NCBI RefSeq assembly: GCF_000308835.1
Contig: NZ_BAGN01000131.1
Span: 1 to 43,693, forward strand
Length of the DNA: 43,693 nt
Source of the DNA: Nocardia vinacea NBRC 16497
GTDB taxonomy: Bacteria; Actinomycetota; Actinomycetes; Mycobacteriales; Mycobacteriaceae
Reading direction: 5' to 3'
Positions 1 through 7,179 of this stretch are shown here, one piece after another. The notes under the pieces were generated by a model. It was not told the origin of the DNA, made no database searches, and saw nothing but the letters and a program-made list of their open reading frames with translations. Position numbers and translations under genes: made by a program. Every line of letters begins with the position of its first letter. Within the stretch, counting starts at the first letter, position 1.

Positions 1-1
1 G

Positions 2-559
2 CACAACGTGATCGGGATGCTCGCCACCCTGGGAGTCGACCTGGTCGAGGTGTCGGGCGGCAGTTACGAAAGCCCGGCCATGAACGGCCGACCGGCGGAC
101 GGGCGCACGGCCGCGCGCGAAGCGTACTTCCTGGAACTTGCCGCGGATCTGGCCAAGACCAGCCCGATTCCGCTCATGCTCACCGGCGGAATCTCCCGCA
201 GCGACACCGCCGAACGCGTCCTGTCGAAGAATGTCGCGGTGGTCGGGATGGCAACCGCGCTGGCGGTGACGCCGGATCTGCCCGCTCGGTGGCGCGAGCG
301 TCTCGGCGCGGCCGGAACGCTGAAGCCGGTGAACTGGTCGGACAAATCCCTCGCCTCCGCGACCGAGATGGCGCAGGTCCGCTATCAGATGCGCAGGATG
401 GCGGCCGGCAGGCAACCGGCCCTCGGTGTCAGGCCCGCGCTGGCGCTGGTGGCCGATCAGCGCGTGCAACGACGTGCGTTGCGCCGCTACTCCCGATGGC
501 TGGCATCGAAGAAGCAGCGCCCGGCCGGGACACCATCTGTCCGCACGGCGGCGCGCTGA
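2..559 (+). CDS. NADH:flavin oxidoreductase / old yellow enzyme family, C-terminal part
   Basis: The reading frame is open from the first complete codon, so the 5' end lies outside the window and about 185 C-terminal residues are visible. The stretch LVEVSGGSYESPAM followed by PIPLMLTGGISR is typical of the second half of the FMN-binding TIM barrel in the old-yellow-enzyme/2,4-dienoyl-CoA-reductase family, where the late strands hold the FMN phosphate. Such proteins are cytosolic flavoenzymes that reduce activated double bonds with NAD(P)H; the substrate cannot be told from this fragment. The last ~60 residues are basic and look like a C-terminal extension. The gene ends 55 nt before a truncated monooxygenase gene on the same strand, suggesting they once formed a ketone or enone degradation unit. 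The family call is firm, the specificity unknown. Confidence 0.8.
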   Translation, partial: HNVIGMLATLGVDLVEVSGGSYESPAMNGRPADGRTAAREAYFLELAADLAKTSPIPLMLTGGISRSDTAERVLSKNVAVVGMATALAVTPDLPARWRERLGAAGTLKPVNWSDKSLASATEMAQVRYQMRRMAAGRQPALGVRPALALVADQRVQRRALRRYSRWLASKKQRPAGTPSVRTAAR

Positions 560-614
560 GCCCCCGCCGCATCGTCGTCCCCACGAGCCCGCCTCGTCGA
601 CACTCGAAGGAATC

Positions 615-1328
615 ATGCCCACAAGCACGACCGCGCCGCGTGAAGTCCCGTCGGCGACCACCATCCCGCACAACCATGTCGCGATCATCGGAAGTGGCTT
701 CGGCGGTATCGCCACCGCGGTGCGGTTGCGCCGCGCCGGCTTCTCCGACTTCGTCATGCTGGAACGCGCCGACGAGGTGGGCGGGGTGTGGCGCGATAAC
801 GACTACCCCGGCGCCGCCGTAGATGTGCAGAGCAACCTCTACTCGTTCTCCTTCGCACCGAACCCCAACTGGCGCAACACCTTTGCCAAACAGCCGGAGC
901 TGTTCGGTTATCTGAGGAATGTCGCCGACTCACAGGGGCTGCGGGAGCATCTGGTGCTCGAATGCACGGTCGAGCATCTGACGTGGGAGCCGGTCGCACA
1001 GTTGTGGCGCATCGAAACCACCCTCGGCGCACGCACCGCGACCCACGTGGTGCTGGCGACCGGCGCACTCGCCGATCCGGTGATCCCCGCAATCCCCGGC
1101 CTGGACCGATTCGAGGGCGTGAGTTTCCACTCCGCGCGCTGGAATCACGACTGCGACCTGACCGGAAAGCGCGTCGCTGTCATCGGCACCGGCCCCTCGG
1201 CGGTCCAGTTCGTTCCCGCCATCGGGCCCGATGTGGCGCAGATGACCGTCTGGCAGCACGGCCGAGACGGCGACACCCTGCGGCCGGATCCAGATCCAAT
1301 TGTTGATACTGCTTACATGTCCGATTAG
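615..1328 (+). pseudogene. FAD-dependent Baeyer-Villiger-type monooxygenase, 3'-truncated
   Basis: The ATG at 615 gives a normal N terminus. A GSGFGG dinucleotide-binding motif lies near residue 29, and the run FEGVSFHSARWNHD matches the Baeyer-Villiger fingerprint FxGxxxHxxxW[P/D]. A second Rossmann motif, GTGPSA, follows. The homologous protein stops about 215 residues in; the last ~20 residues (from about 1262) look unrelated and run into a stop at 1328. Family members are roughly 490-550 residues, so the second half of the NADPH and substrate domains is missing. The sequence also becomes less GC-rich at the break and stays uncharacteristic up to 1590, where I see no gene. I infer that a deletion or insertion joined foreign DNA here and that the gene is non-functional. 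Confidence 0.75.
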
Positions 1329-1590
1329 CGTAATGTTTACACCGCATACATTTGAGCGAGGGAGCTGTACCGATGGTCCTGAAGCGAGTAGGAGTTCGTT
1401 GATTCGATTCGACCTCGTTACGACCGTCACGAGTTCGCACGCACTATCGCCGTCCAGCTCGCCTGCCCCAGAGGAACGCGCCGGTTCCTCCCAAATCTAC
1501 AATTGGGCTACGGATTTGGGACGCTCGCCGGGCCGAGCATTCGGCGCGCAGCTCCTCGGACCAATTCCGAGTCCCGGCACCCAGCCGCGT

Positions 1591-2778
1591 TCACCGATTA
1601 GCGGCCAGCACTGCCGCGAGGCCTTCTTGCAGGTCCTTGACGAAATACTCGGGAACCTCCAGCGACGGGAAATGTCCCCCGGTTCCGGGCGACCTCCATC
1701 GGACGATCTGTCGGTATCGTTCCTGTGCCCAGGGGCGCGGACACTTATCGATGTCGCGGGGATACATAGTGATTGCTGACGGGACGTCGACCCGAAGTTC
1801 GGGGTCGAGCGAGTTGTGGCTTTCGTAGTAAATGCGGGCCGACGATGCGCCGGTCCGCGTCAGCCAATACAGGGTGACGTCGTCGAGAATGCGGTCTCTG
1901 GAAATCGTCTCGAACGGGCTATCTTCGGTATCTGTCCACTCAGCGAACTTGTCGAGGATCCAGGCAAGAAGCCCGACCGGTGAGTCGACGAGCGAGTAGC
2001 CGATGGTCTGCGGTCGGGTCGCCTGCTGCTTCGCGTACGCCGCGCGGTGGCGCGTCGGCGATCCGCCCCAGAAATCGCGGGTTTCCTCGGTCCACTTGCG
2101 CTCGACCGCCGTCAGCCCGTCCGTTGTCAACCCGGGCGGTCCCTCCGCGAACGTTGTGTGGATGCCGAGAACGTGCGCCGGGAACCTGCCGCCGAGAACC
2201 GTGGTGATATTGCCTCCCCAGTCGCCGCCGTGGGCCGCGAACTTGCTGTAGCCGAGCCTTCCCATCAGCTCCACCCATGCGGCCGCGATCTTTTCGGTTC
2301 CCCACCCGGTGGTGGCCGGCTTGTCGCTGTAACCAAAGCCCGGTAGCGACGGAACCACGACGTGGAACGCTGGCGCGTCGGCGTCTTTCGGATCTGCCAG
2401 CTCGTCTACTACATCGATGAACTCGGCAATGCTGCCTGGCCAGCCGTGCGTCAAGATCAGCGGAGTGGCATCGGCGCGCGCGGATCGGCGGTGCAGGAAG
2501 TGGATTCCCAGATCATCAATGGTCGTGCGGAACTGGCCGATCCGGTTGAGGCGCTCTTCGAACGACCGCCAGTTGTACCCGGTGCGCCAGTAGTTCACGA
2601 CATCGACGAGGTCGGCGAGAGGAACGCCCTGTTCCCATCGGCGAGGGTCGGGCGCGGCGCGATAGACCGTCTCGGCCTCCGGTAGCCGCGCCGCGGCTAA
2701 TCGCGCGCGCAGATCGTCGAGGTCAGCGTCGGTTGCGTGGGGTTCGAATGCTTGCACGTCGCTGGTTGGACGGGGCAT
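1591..2778 (-). CDS. epoxide hydrolase, microsomal (EHN) type
   Basis: This 395-residue protein has the N-terminal epoxide-hydrolase domain (about residues 8-115, with a WRTGYNWR motif) followed by an alpha/beta-hydrolase fold. Visible catalytic features are the oxyanion motif HGWPGS (111-116), the nucleophile in GGDWGG (Asp186) and the catalytic His in GGHFPSLE (His369). The length is normal for the family. It would hydrolyse epoxides to vicinal diols in the cytosol through an ester intermediate; the substrate is unknown. The ATG has a good ribosome-binding site (AGGAG, 5 nt away). It is divergently transcribed from a CGNR regulator gene across about 100 nt that holds several dyads, so regulation by that neighbour is likely. 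It is intact despite lying in a stretch of gene remnants. Confidence 0.88.
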   Translation of the reverse strand: MPRPTSDVQAFEPHATDADLDDLRARLAAARLPEAETVYRAAPDPRRWEQGVPLADLVDVVNYWRTGYNWRSFEERLNRIGQFRTTIDDLGIHFLHRRSARADATPLILTHGWPGSIAEFIDVVDELADPKDADAPAFHVVVPSLPGFGYSDKPATTGWGTEKIAAAWVELMGRLGYSKFAAHGGDWGGNITTVLGGRFPAHVLGIHTTFAEGPPGLTTDGLTAVERKWTEETRDFWGGSPTRHRAAYAKQQATRPQTIGYSLVDSPVGLLAWILDKFAEWTDTEDSPFETISRDRILDDVTLYWLTRTGASSARIYYESHNSLDPELRVDVPSAITMYPRDIDKCPRPWAQERYRQIVRWRSPGTGGHFPSLEVPEYFVKDLQEGLAAVLAANR

Positions 2779-2797
2779 GAGATCTCCTGGTCGTCGT

Positions 2798-2879
2798 GTA
2801 ACCGGTTACGACCTGCCGCGAACCGGCTTAGACGGTTCTAACATGTCTTTATGCCAAAGTGCAACCAGCTAAGGTGGTT
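2798..2879. promoter_or_regulatory. three AACC/GGTT dyads between epoxide hydrolase and CGNR regulator
   Basis: Three inverted repeats built from the same half-site are visible in the divergent intergenic region. They are a perfect 12-bp palindrome GTAACCGGTTAC (2798-2809), GAACCG-N7-CGGTTC (2820-2838) and AACCA-N7-TGGTT (2863-2879). The last two share the 7-nt spacer and sit 42-43 nt apart, about four helical turns. The third overlaps the likely ribosome-binding site AAGGTGG of the CGNR gene (ATG at 2882). I infer operator sites for the adjacent CGNR protein, with autoregulation; no binding data support this. Confidence 0.5.
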
Positions 2880-2881
2880 CC

Positions 2882-3451
2882 ATGCATGCCGGGTTCCCCG
2901 ACTTTCGCCTGGGCAACGTGCTGGCGACCAGCTTCACGGCGACTCTGACTGAGCGTCGTGGCGACGCTGTGGAGCGCATACCCACGCCGCAGCGACTCGT
3001 CGACTGGCTGGCAGTGAACGGCCTAGCCGTGGACTCCTGCACCACCGCCCAGCTCGAACGCGCTCGGGAACTGAGGGAATCAATTCACGCCGCCGTGACA
3101 GCGACCGCGATCCAAGACGCTCTCCCTGCGTCTGCTGTCCAAGTCATCAATGACTGCAGCATTCGGGGTCGGGCGGCGGCTATCCTGACGCCCGAGGGCA
3201 ATCGTCAGTGGCGACTCAGCTCGGCTTCCTGTGTAGAAGATGCCCTAGGCGTAATCGCCGCCGACGCGATCAGCATCATCGCAGGCGAACGAGACGGAAA
3301 ATTGGCCTTGTGCGCATCGCCAACCTGCCGAGCCGCCTTCTTCGACACCAGCCAAAGTCGCACCCGGAAATGGTGTGACATGAACACGTGCGGGAATCGT
3401 CAGAAGAAGGCGCGCTTCAATGCCAATCAGCGCAAAAACACCAGAGGCTGA
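2882..3451 (+). CDS. CGNR zinc-finger / ABATE-domain transcription regulator
   Basis: The protein has 189 residues. The N-terminal ~130 residues fit the ABATE (stress-induced, ligand-sensing-like) domain, and the C terminus has the CGNR zinc finger with Cys144, Cys149, Cys165 and Cys170 in the pattern CxxxxC...WCxxxxCGNRxKKxRF. Proteins of this architecture are thought to act as DNA-binding regulators, often next to the enzyme gene they control. Here that would be the divergent epoxide hydrolase. The ATG at 2882 follows AAGGTGG, which lies inside an inverted repeat, consistent with autoregulation. A second in-frame ATG is absent nearby, so the start is fairly secure. It ends about 10 nt from a convergent LuxR remnant. 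Confidence 0.85.
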   Translation: MHAGFPDFRLGNVLATSFTATLTERRGDAVERIPTPQRLVDWLAVNGLAVDSCTTAQLERARELRESIHAAVTATAIQDALPASAVQVINDCSIRGRAAAILTPEGNRQWRLSSASCVEDALGVIAADAISIIAGERDGKLALCASPTCRAAFFDTSQSRTRKWCDMNTCGNRQKKARFNANQRKNTRG

Positions 3452-3461
3452 CTACTAGCGT

Positions 3462-3647
3462 TCAGGGCCCTGACTGGAGTTCGTCGCTCACCAGGCCATC
3501 CCGCACTGCGCGCGCGACCAGAGCGGCCTTCGAGGTTATAGGCCGACCGACGACCTGATACTTCTCTCGGATTCGGCTCAGGTGCGTGTTCAAGGTCCCC
3601 ATCGATATGTAAAGCTGTTGTGCAGCATTGGGTTTCGTGCCCATCCC
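3462..3647 (-). pseudogene. LuxR/NarL-type response regulator, C-terminal helix-turn-helix remnant
   Basis: About 60 residues on the minus strand (AAQQLYISMGTLNTHLSRIR ... GRPITSKAALVARAVRDGL) are clearly the end of a LuxR-type helix-turn-helix from an actinobacterial response regulator. The first helix of the motif and everything upstream, including any receiver domain, are missing. The frame runs into unrelated sequence that overlaps the end of another gene fragment at about 3650. There is no start codon or ribosome-binding site at the beginning of the homologous part. I read this as a relic left by a deletion. It is convergent with the CGNR gene. Confidence 0.7.
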
Positions 3648-3649
3648 AA

Positions 3650-3934
3650 CTAGCTCGGGGGCAGCACGAAGACCGGGATCTGGCGGGTGGTCTTGCTCTG
3701 GTAGTCGGCGTAGGGCGGGTACGCCGCGACGGCACGCTCCCACCAGATTGCCTTCTCCTCCCCGAAAACTTCGCGAGCGATGTAGTCCTTGGTGACGGTG
3801 CCGTCCTGCAACCGGAGGCGCGCTTCCGGTACGGGCTCGACCATGTGCTCAATGGCATCGCCGCCGCCCTTCCCCACCAGAGTAGGCAGGCCGTGCCGCT
3901 CCCGGACGGGACACAACCCTCGTGCGCGCAGCAT
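3650..3934 (-). pseudogene. deazaflavin-dependent nitroreductase (DDN) family, C-terminal remnant
   Basis: The minus-strand frame ends in a stretch ([20 protein letters not shown], then [20 protein letters not shown]) typical of the last ~60 residues of F420H2-dependent DDN-family reductases. The N-terminal half with the cofactor-binding GRxSG motif is absent. The first ~35 codons of the open frame do not look like the family, and no start signal is evident. The family is normally 130-150 residues. A complete member of the same family is found at 4905-5282, so this is a decayed second copy or a different paralogue. Confidence 0.65.
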
Positions 3935-4039
3935 CGACAGGCCGATCCATCCTGACCGCTGCCAATATTCCTCGGGGAACGTGTTGGCCGGTCAGGATCT
4001 CGCCTATCGAGGGGAAAAGAAGGACCCTGCACTTCGCAC

Positions 4040-4578
4040 CAGCAGCGCCGCACCGATCTGGAAGTGAAGATGCTGGCGGCCCATCGCGATTCGGGCGGGG
4101 TCTACGGGTCGCCGCGGATCACCGCCGAGCTACGCGCCGCCGGTGAAATCGTGTCGGAGAAGACGGTCGCCAAGGTCACGGCCGAGATCGGGGTGGCCGG
4201 GATCAGTCCGCGTACGTTCGAACCCGACCACGGTGGGCGTCGTTCCCTGCGGACCTGGTGGCGCGCTGCTTCGACCGGGGGCGTGTCGATGCGGTGTGGT
4301 CTACCGATATCACCTACCTGATCTGCGGCGGGATCGACATGTATTCAATGCGCGGTACGCGCCGGGCACTCCAAGAAAGTGCTCGGCTGGGCCGTTGCTG
4401 ATCACATGTGCGTCGAGCTGGTCACCGCCGCCGTCGGCATGGTCGTGACCACGCGCCGGAGCCGCTGCGCGGGCCGACGCCGGAGCCGAATCGCTGTGGT
4501 CGAGTTTCGAACACGAATACTATTACCGGCACGTATTCGCCGCGAAACCCGAACTTGTTGCCGCAGTTGACAGGTGGT
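4040..4578 (+). mobile_element. IS3-family transposase (OrfB) remnant, frameshifted and internally deleted
   Basis: Three reading frames in turn carry pieces of an IS3-type OrfB. In order they are the HTH_21 region (AAHRDSGGVYGSPRITAELR to VAGISPRTF, about 4070-4225), the first catalytic segment (LVARCFDRGRVDAVW, STDITYL, then GWAVADHMCVELVTAAVG, about 4253-4450), and the region near the catalytic Glu ([20 protein letters not shown], about 4480-4575). The DDE core between the second and third pieces is deleted, and the N and C termini are lacking. At least two frameshifts separate the pieces, so it cannot encode a transposase. No terminal inverted repeats could be matched. It marks this stretch as an old insertion site. 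Confidence 0.8.
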
Positions 4579-4858
4579 GAGCAGGCAACTTCCAAGGTAC
4601 TGGGCTACCGGGACGGGCGCCCGAACATTGCACGGCGTTATGACACCCGAGCAAGCGGATCCGCAGTGTTTTGCCGTGGGCGGCACGGCTGCAGGTATCG
4701 GCTCATTGGATGAGCCATACGACCCTGACCTACGTCGAGCGCGAATTCGGCGAGGCTGCTGATCTAACGGGCAGCAGGCTAGCGATCAGCCCTGGTCTCA
4801 TCTGCAGGCTGCCCCCGCCAGACACGCAGGTAGTGCTCGACCCGCGCGACCGCAAACT
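4579..4858. other. non-coding stretch, possible further mobile-element debris
   Basis: I can support no gene here. A short hairpin with arms GGCTCAT/ATGAGCC around TGG lies near 4700-4716. A short plus-strand peptide (SHTTLTYVEREFGEAADL, about 4711-4764) faintly resembles the C terminus of a tyrosine recombinase, but it is too short to call. The base composition is less GC-rich than in the flanking genes. Confidence 0.4.
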
Positions 4859-4885
4859 GAAACCCCTTGCTCGGACAAAGGTTTC
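4859..4885 (-). terminator. hairpin downstream of the nitroreductase gene
   Basis: The arms GAAACC/GGTTTC, with near-complementary inner bases CCTTG/CAAAG around a ~6-nt loop, lie 20 nt beyond the stop of the 4905-5282 gene in its direction of transcription. AGTTTGC follows. This is a plausible intrinsic terminator, though it lacks a long U tract. Confidence 0.45.
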
Positions 4886-4904
4886 AGCGTCAGATCGCAG
4901 ACTG

Positions 4905-5282
4905 CTACGCCGGGCGCGCCTGCAAGTAGTCCGTCGCCGACATCACCCTCAGCACCTGCCGAACACCGAGTGGCGCCCACGCCGCCGACGCATCGTGCAC
5001 CACCACCGGATCGATCAGCAGCACCACGGTACCTTTGACCTCGAGTTCGAAACCGTCTGCGGCCGTTATGTTCTTGACCCAGTCCGCATCACGGCCATAG
5101 GTCAGTGCGATCCGGTACACACCGTCGTTTTCGAACGCCCACACCGGAGTTCTATAGGGCCGCCCGGATTTTCGCCCCTTGTGGACGACCATGCTCATCG
5201 GGGGCACTTTTCCGGCCAACCGACCGAGGATCGGGTTCGTCACATGCCGGTTCAATTTCGCCAGTGTGCGCGGAAGCACCAT
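4905..5282 (-). CDS. F420-type deazaflavin-dependent nitroreductase (DDN family)
   Basis: This 125-residue protein carries the DDN signature VVHKGRKSGRPYRTPV (about residues 32-47), which binds the F420 tail, then a split-barrel core ending in a family-like tail. It is slightly shorter than the usual 130-150 residues. Such proteins reduce quinones, enones or nitro compounds with F420H2 and are often membrane-associated. The ATG at 5282 has the ribosome-binding site GAGAGGA; the longer open frame upstream is not homologous and overlaps the divergent Nudix gene, so I reject earlier starts. The two genes are separated by only 53 nt of shared promoter space. The physiological substrate is unknown. 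Confidence 0.82.
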   Translation of the reverse strand: MVLPRTLAKLNRHVTNPILGRLAGKVPPMSMVVHKGRKSGRPYRTPVWAFENDGVYRIALTYGRDADWVKNITAADGFELEVKGTVVLLIDPVVVHDASAAWAPLGVRQVLRVMSATDYLQARPA

Positions 5283-5335
5283 CTGGGGCGGTCCTCTCTC
5301 AGGGTGGCGTGCGGAGATCAGGTTACTCTCGACCG

Positions 5336-5869
5336 GTGTTCGTGCACCCTCAGTCGGAGATGATCGCGGTCTATGACGCCGCGGGCTGCGAAATCGGCGC
5401 GGCCGACCGGGCCAGCGTCTATCGCGACGGTATCTGGCATGCCAGTGCGGGTGTGCTCGTTCGCTCCGGCGACGGCGAACGCGTCTATGTGCACCGTCGC
5501 ACCGATACCAAGATGGTCTTCGCCGGTATGCACGACTGCCTGGCCGGTGGTGTCGTCGATCCCGGCGAGACCCCGGCGCAGACCGCGGTCCGTGAACTCG
5601 CCGAGGAACTCGGCATCGTCCTGCCCGCCGACGCACCACCGCTCCCCCTGCGGGCCAGCGCGTCCTGGGACGGCATCTGGCAGGGCGCGCCGATGCGCTG
5701 CCACCTGTTCGCCTACGAGTTGCGCTACGACGGGCCAATCCGGCACCAGCCCGAGGAGATCGTGGACGGCTGGTGGTGGACCGATGCCGAACTGCGCGCA
5801 CATCTGGCCGACCCGACCTGGCCGTTCGTCCCCGACACCCGCATCCTCACCGACCAACTGCTGGCTTGA
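5336..5869 (+). CDS. Nudix hydrolase
   Basis: A complete Nudix box is visible: GGVVDPGETPAQTAVRELAE followed by ELGI, matching Gx5Ex7REUxEExGU. The 177-residue length and the upstream segment (AGCEIGAADRASVYRDGIWH) resemble the Nudix/isopentenyl-diphosphate-isomerase-like branch that hydrolyses nucleoside diphosphate derivatives. The substrate cannot be predicted. The GTG at 5336 is preferred: TACTCT lies 7 nt upstream (5323-5328) as a possible -10 box, suggesting a leaderless transcript, and the purine-rich GGAGA is too far away to be its ribosome-binding site. GTG 5342 and ATG 5360 are alternatives. A strong hairpin follows the stop. It is divergent from the nitroreductase gene. Confidence 0.85.
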   Translation: MFVHPQSEMIAVYDAAGCEIGAADRASVYRDGIWHASAGVLVRSGDGERVYVHRRTDTKMVFAGMHDCLAGGVVDPGETPAQTAVRELAEELGIVLPADAPPLPLRASASWDGIWQGAPMRCHLFAYELRYDGPIRHQPEEIVDGWWWTDAELRAHLADPTWPFVPDTRILTDQLLA

Positions 5870-5874
5870 AACGC

Positions 5875-5911
5875 CATCGGCCCACCAGGTCGAGGACCTG
5901 ATGGGCCGATG
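5875..5911. terminator. strong bidirectional hairpin between convergent genes
   Basis: Arms 5875-5891 and 5895-5911 form a 17-bp stem with one mismatch and a GAG loop. It lies 5 nt after the Nudix stop and 13 nt beyond the stop of the convergent small ORF, so it can end transcription from both sides. Confidence 0.8.
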
Positions 5912-5924
5912 AGCCTGCGTTCTG

Positions 5925-5996
5925 TCAGGCGGCGCTACCGCTCATAGCACCCATGACCTGGGTGAAGAGGTTGGCGACGACTTCGAGGAGCTCCAT
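5925..5996 (-). CDS. 23-residue small ORF, unknown function
   Basis: An ATG at 5996 lies 6 nt after a good ribosome-binding site (AAGGGA, 6003-6008). It opens a 23-codon frame beginning MELLEVVANLFTQVMGAM and ending SGSAA. The peptide would form one short amphipathic or hydrophobic helix with a Gly/Ser/Ala tail. The stop is followed by a 17-bp hairpin terminator, placed as expected for the end of a real gene. It lies about 87 nt downstream of the AIM24 gene on the same strand and may be its own unit or the last gene of that operon. An upstream in-frame ATG at 6002 is too close to the ribosome-binding site. I do not recognise the peptide; Corynebacteriales make small helical cell-envelope and porin-like peptides, but a link is speculation. 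Confidence 0.5.
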   Translation of the reverse strand: MELLEVVANLFTQVMGAMSGSAA

Positions 5997-6083
5997 GTAC
6001 ATTCCCTTGCTGGACCCGATATGAAAGGTGCATTCTGCATGAGCTAGGTGTCCAGCAGGTAAGGGGGTTGTGAAAACCGGTGA

Positions 6084-6764
6084 CTAACCCGAGGACGCCA
6101 CCGATCCCGCCCAGGCCGCGAAGGCGCCCGGATTGCGGGTCTGGAGCAACACCCGGCCAGGTCCGGTGAAGTCGAAGACGAAGCCTTCGCCCGACTTCAG
6201 CGACTGGATGGAACGCCCGGATACCGCGCGCCGGATGGTGAAATTCATGGCCAGGTCATAGGCCACCACATGGCCGGTATCGATGGTGATCGGCTCGCCC
6301 GGCTGCAGATCGATCACATCGATCGCGCCGAATACACCGACGACCACCTCACCCTCGCCGTGCGCGCGCAGACCGAACCCGCCCTCGCCGCCGAACAGGT
6401 TCGCGAAACCGCCCCATTTGCCCTCGACCTGCACGCCGTGCGAGTTCGCGATCCAACCGCCGCGGCTGATGAAGAACGGCCGATCGGGGGTGATCTGCAG
6501 GTTCAGCATGTCGCCTGGCAATGCGGGCGCCACGTCCACCCAGCCGCCCTGTGCCGGTGCGGTGAAGGTCGAGACGAAAAATGATTCACCCGCCAGCACC
6601 GAACGCTTCAGCCCGGCGAGAATGCCGCCTTCGGCCTTGGCCTGCAACGAAACTCCCGCCGAATGCGCGACCATGGCGCCGCTCTCGACCCGCATCGGCT
6701 CGCCGCCGGCCAGGAAGCACCGCGCGACCGCAGAGGCCGGACTATGACGCAGTTGTACCTTCAT
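6084..6764 (-). CDS. AIM24 / TIGR00266 family protein
   Basis: The 226-residue protein fits the AIM24 family of double-stranded beta-helix proteins. It is full of Gly-rich turns, with family-like segments such as AGESFFVSTFTAPAQGG, ISRGGWIANS and WGGFANLFGGEGGFGLRAHG. The function of bacterial members is not established; they are soluble and sometimes occur next to stress or envelope genes. The homologous part reaches the ATG at 6764. The gene lies 18 nt downstream of the ArsC-like gene and belongs to the same minus-strand unit as the GT39-like gene. The family call is firm, the role unknown. Confidence 0.82.
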   Translation of the reverse strand: MKVQLRHSPASAVARCFLAGGEPMRVESGAMVAHSAGVSLQAKAEGGILAGLKRSVLAGESFFVSTFTAPAQGGWVDVAPALPGDMLNLQITPDRPFFISRGGWIANSHGVQVEGKWGGFANLFGGEGGFGLRAHGEGEVVVGVFGAIDVIDLQPGEPITIDTGHVVAYDLAMNFTIRRAVSGRSIQSLKSGEGFVFDFTGPGRVLLQTRNPGAFAAWAGSVASSG

Positions 6765-6782
6765 AAATGCCGACCCTACCGG

Positions 6783-7166
6783 CTATTTCGGCTCCGAAGG
6801 GTCCAGCGATTCCAAGGTCTTCTCATCGCGCGCGACGACCGCACCACCATCGGCTGTGAGCACGATCGGCCGCTGGATCAGCTGCGGATTCGCAGCCAGC
6901 GCCTCGATCCAGCGCTCCCGGTCCGCGGCGGTGCGTCCCCAGCCGGATACACCCAGATCCTTGGCGATCTGCTCACCGGTGCGGGTGATATCCCACGGCT
7001 CGGCGCCCAGCCGCTTCAGCACGGTCCGCAATTCCGCCGCCGTGGGCGGATCGTCGAGGTAGCGCCGGACCTTGTACTCCACGCCCGCCTCGTCCAGGTG
7101 TGCGGTGGCATTGCGGCTCTTGCTGCACCGCGGGTTGTGCCAGATCTCGGTTTGCCCAGATGTCAT
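6783..7166 (-). CDS. ArsC-family (glutaredoxin-type) arsenate reductase-like protein
   Basis: This 127-residue protein has the ArsC signature IWHNPRCSKSRNA with the catalytic Cys14, and a later RPIVL segment typical of the thioredoxin-fold ArsC/Spx/YffB group. Classical members reduce arsenate with glutaredoxin, but many relatives have no arsenic role. No arsR, arsB or acr3 neighbour is present, so a function in arsenic resistance is not supported by context. The ATG at 7166 starts directly before the conserved strand; earlier in-frame codons overlap the upstream GT39-like gene. It lies 13 nt after that gene and 18 nt before the AIM24 gene, so all three are probably co-transcribed. Confidence 0.82.
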   Translation of the reverse strand: MTSGQTEIWHNPRCSKSRNATAHLDEAGVEYKVRRYLDDPPTAAELRTVLKRLGAEPWDITRTGEQIAKDLGVSGWGRTAADRERWIEALAANPQLIQRPIVLTADGGAVVARDEKTLESLDPSEPK

Positions 7167-7179
7167 GGTCGCAGCGTAC

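Noticed and set aside
1376..1405. Nine-codon leader peptide after GAGGGAG (MVLKRVGVR)
   Set aside because: Ribosome-binding site is fair, but no gene or attenuator follows on that strand; probably chance in junction DNA.
4711..4764. Tyrosine recombinase C terminus (SHTTLTYVEREFG)
   Set aside because: Only about 15 residues look similar, catalytic Arg/His/Tyr cannot be placed, and no longer frame supports it.
6783..7166. Arsenic-resistance locus
   Set aside because: Only an ArsC-fold protein is present; no arsR, exporter or arsenic-specific neighbour.
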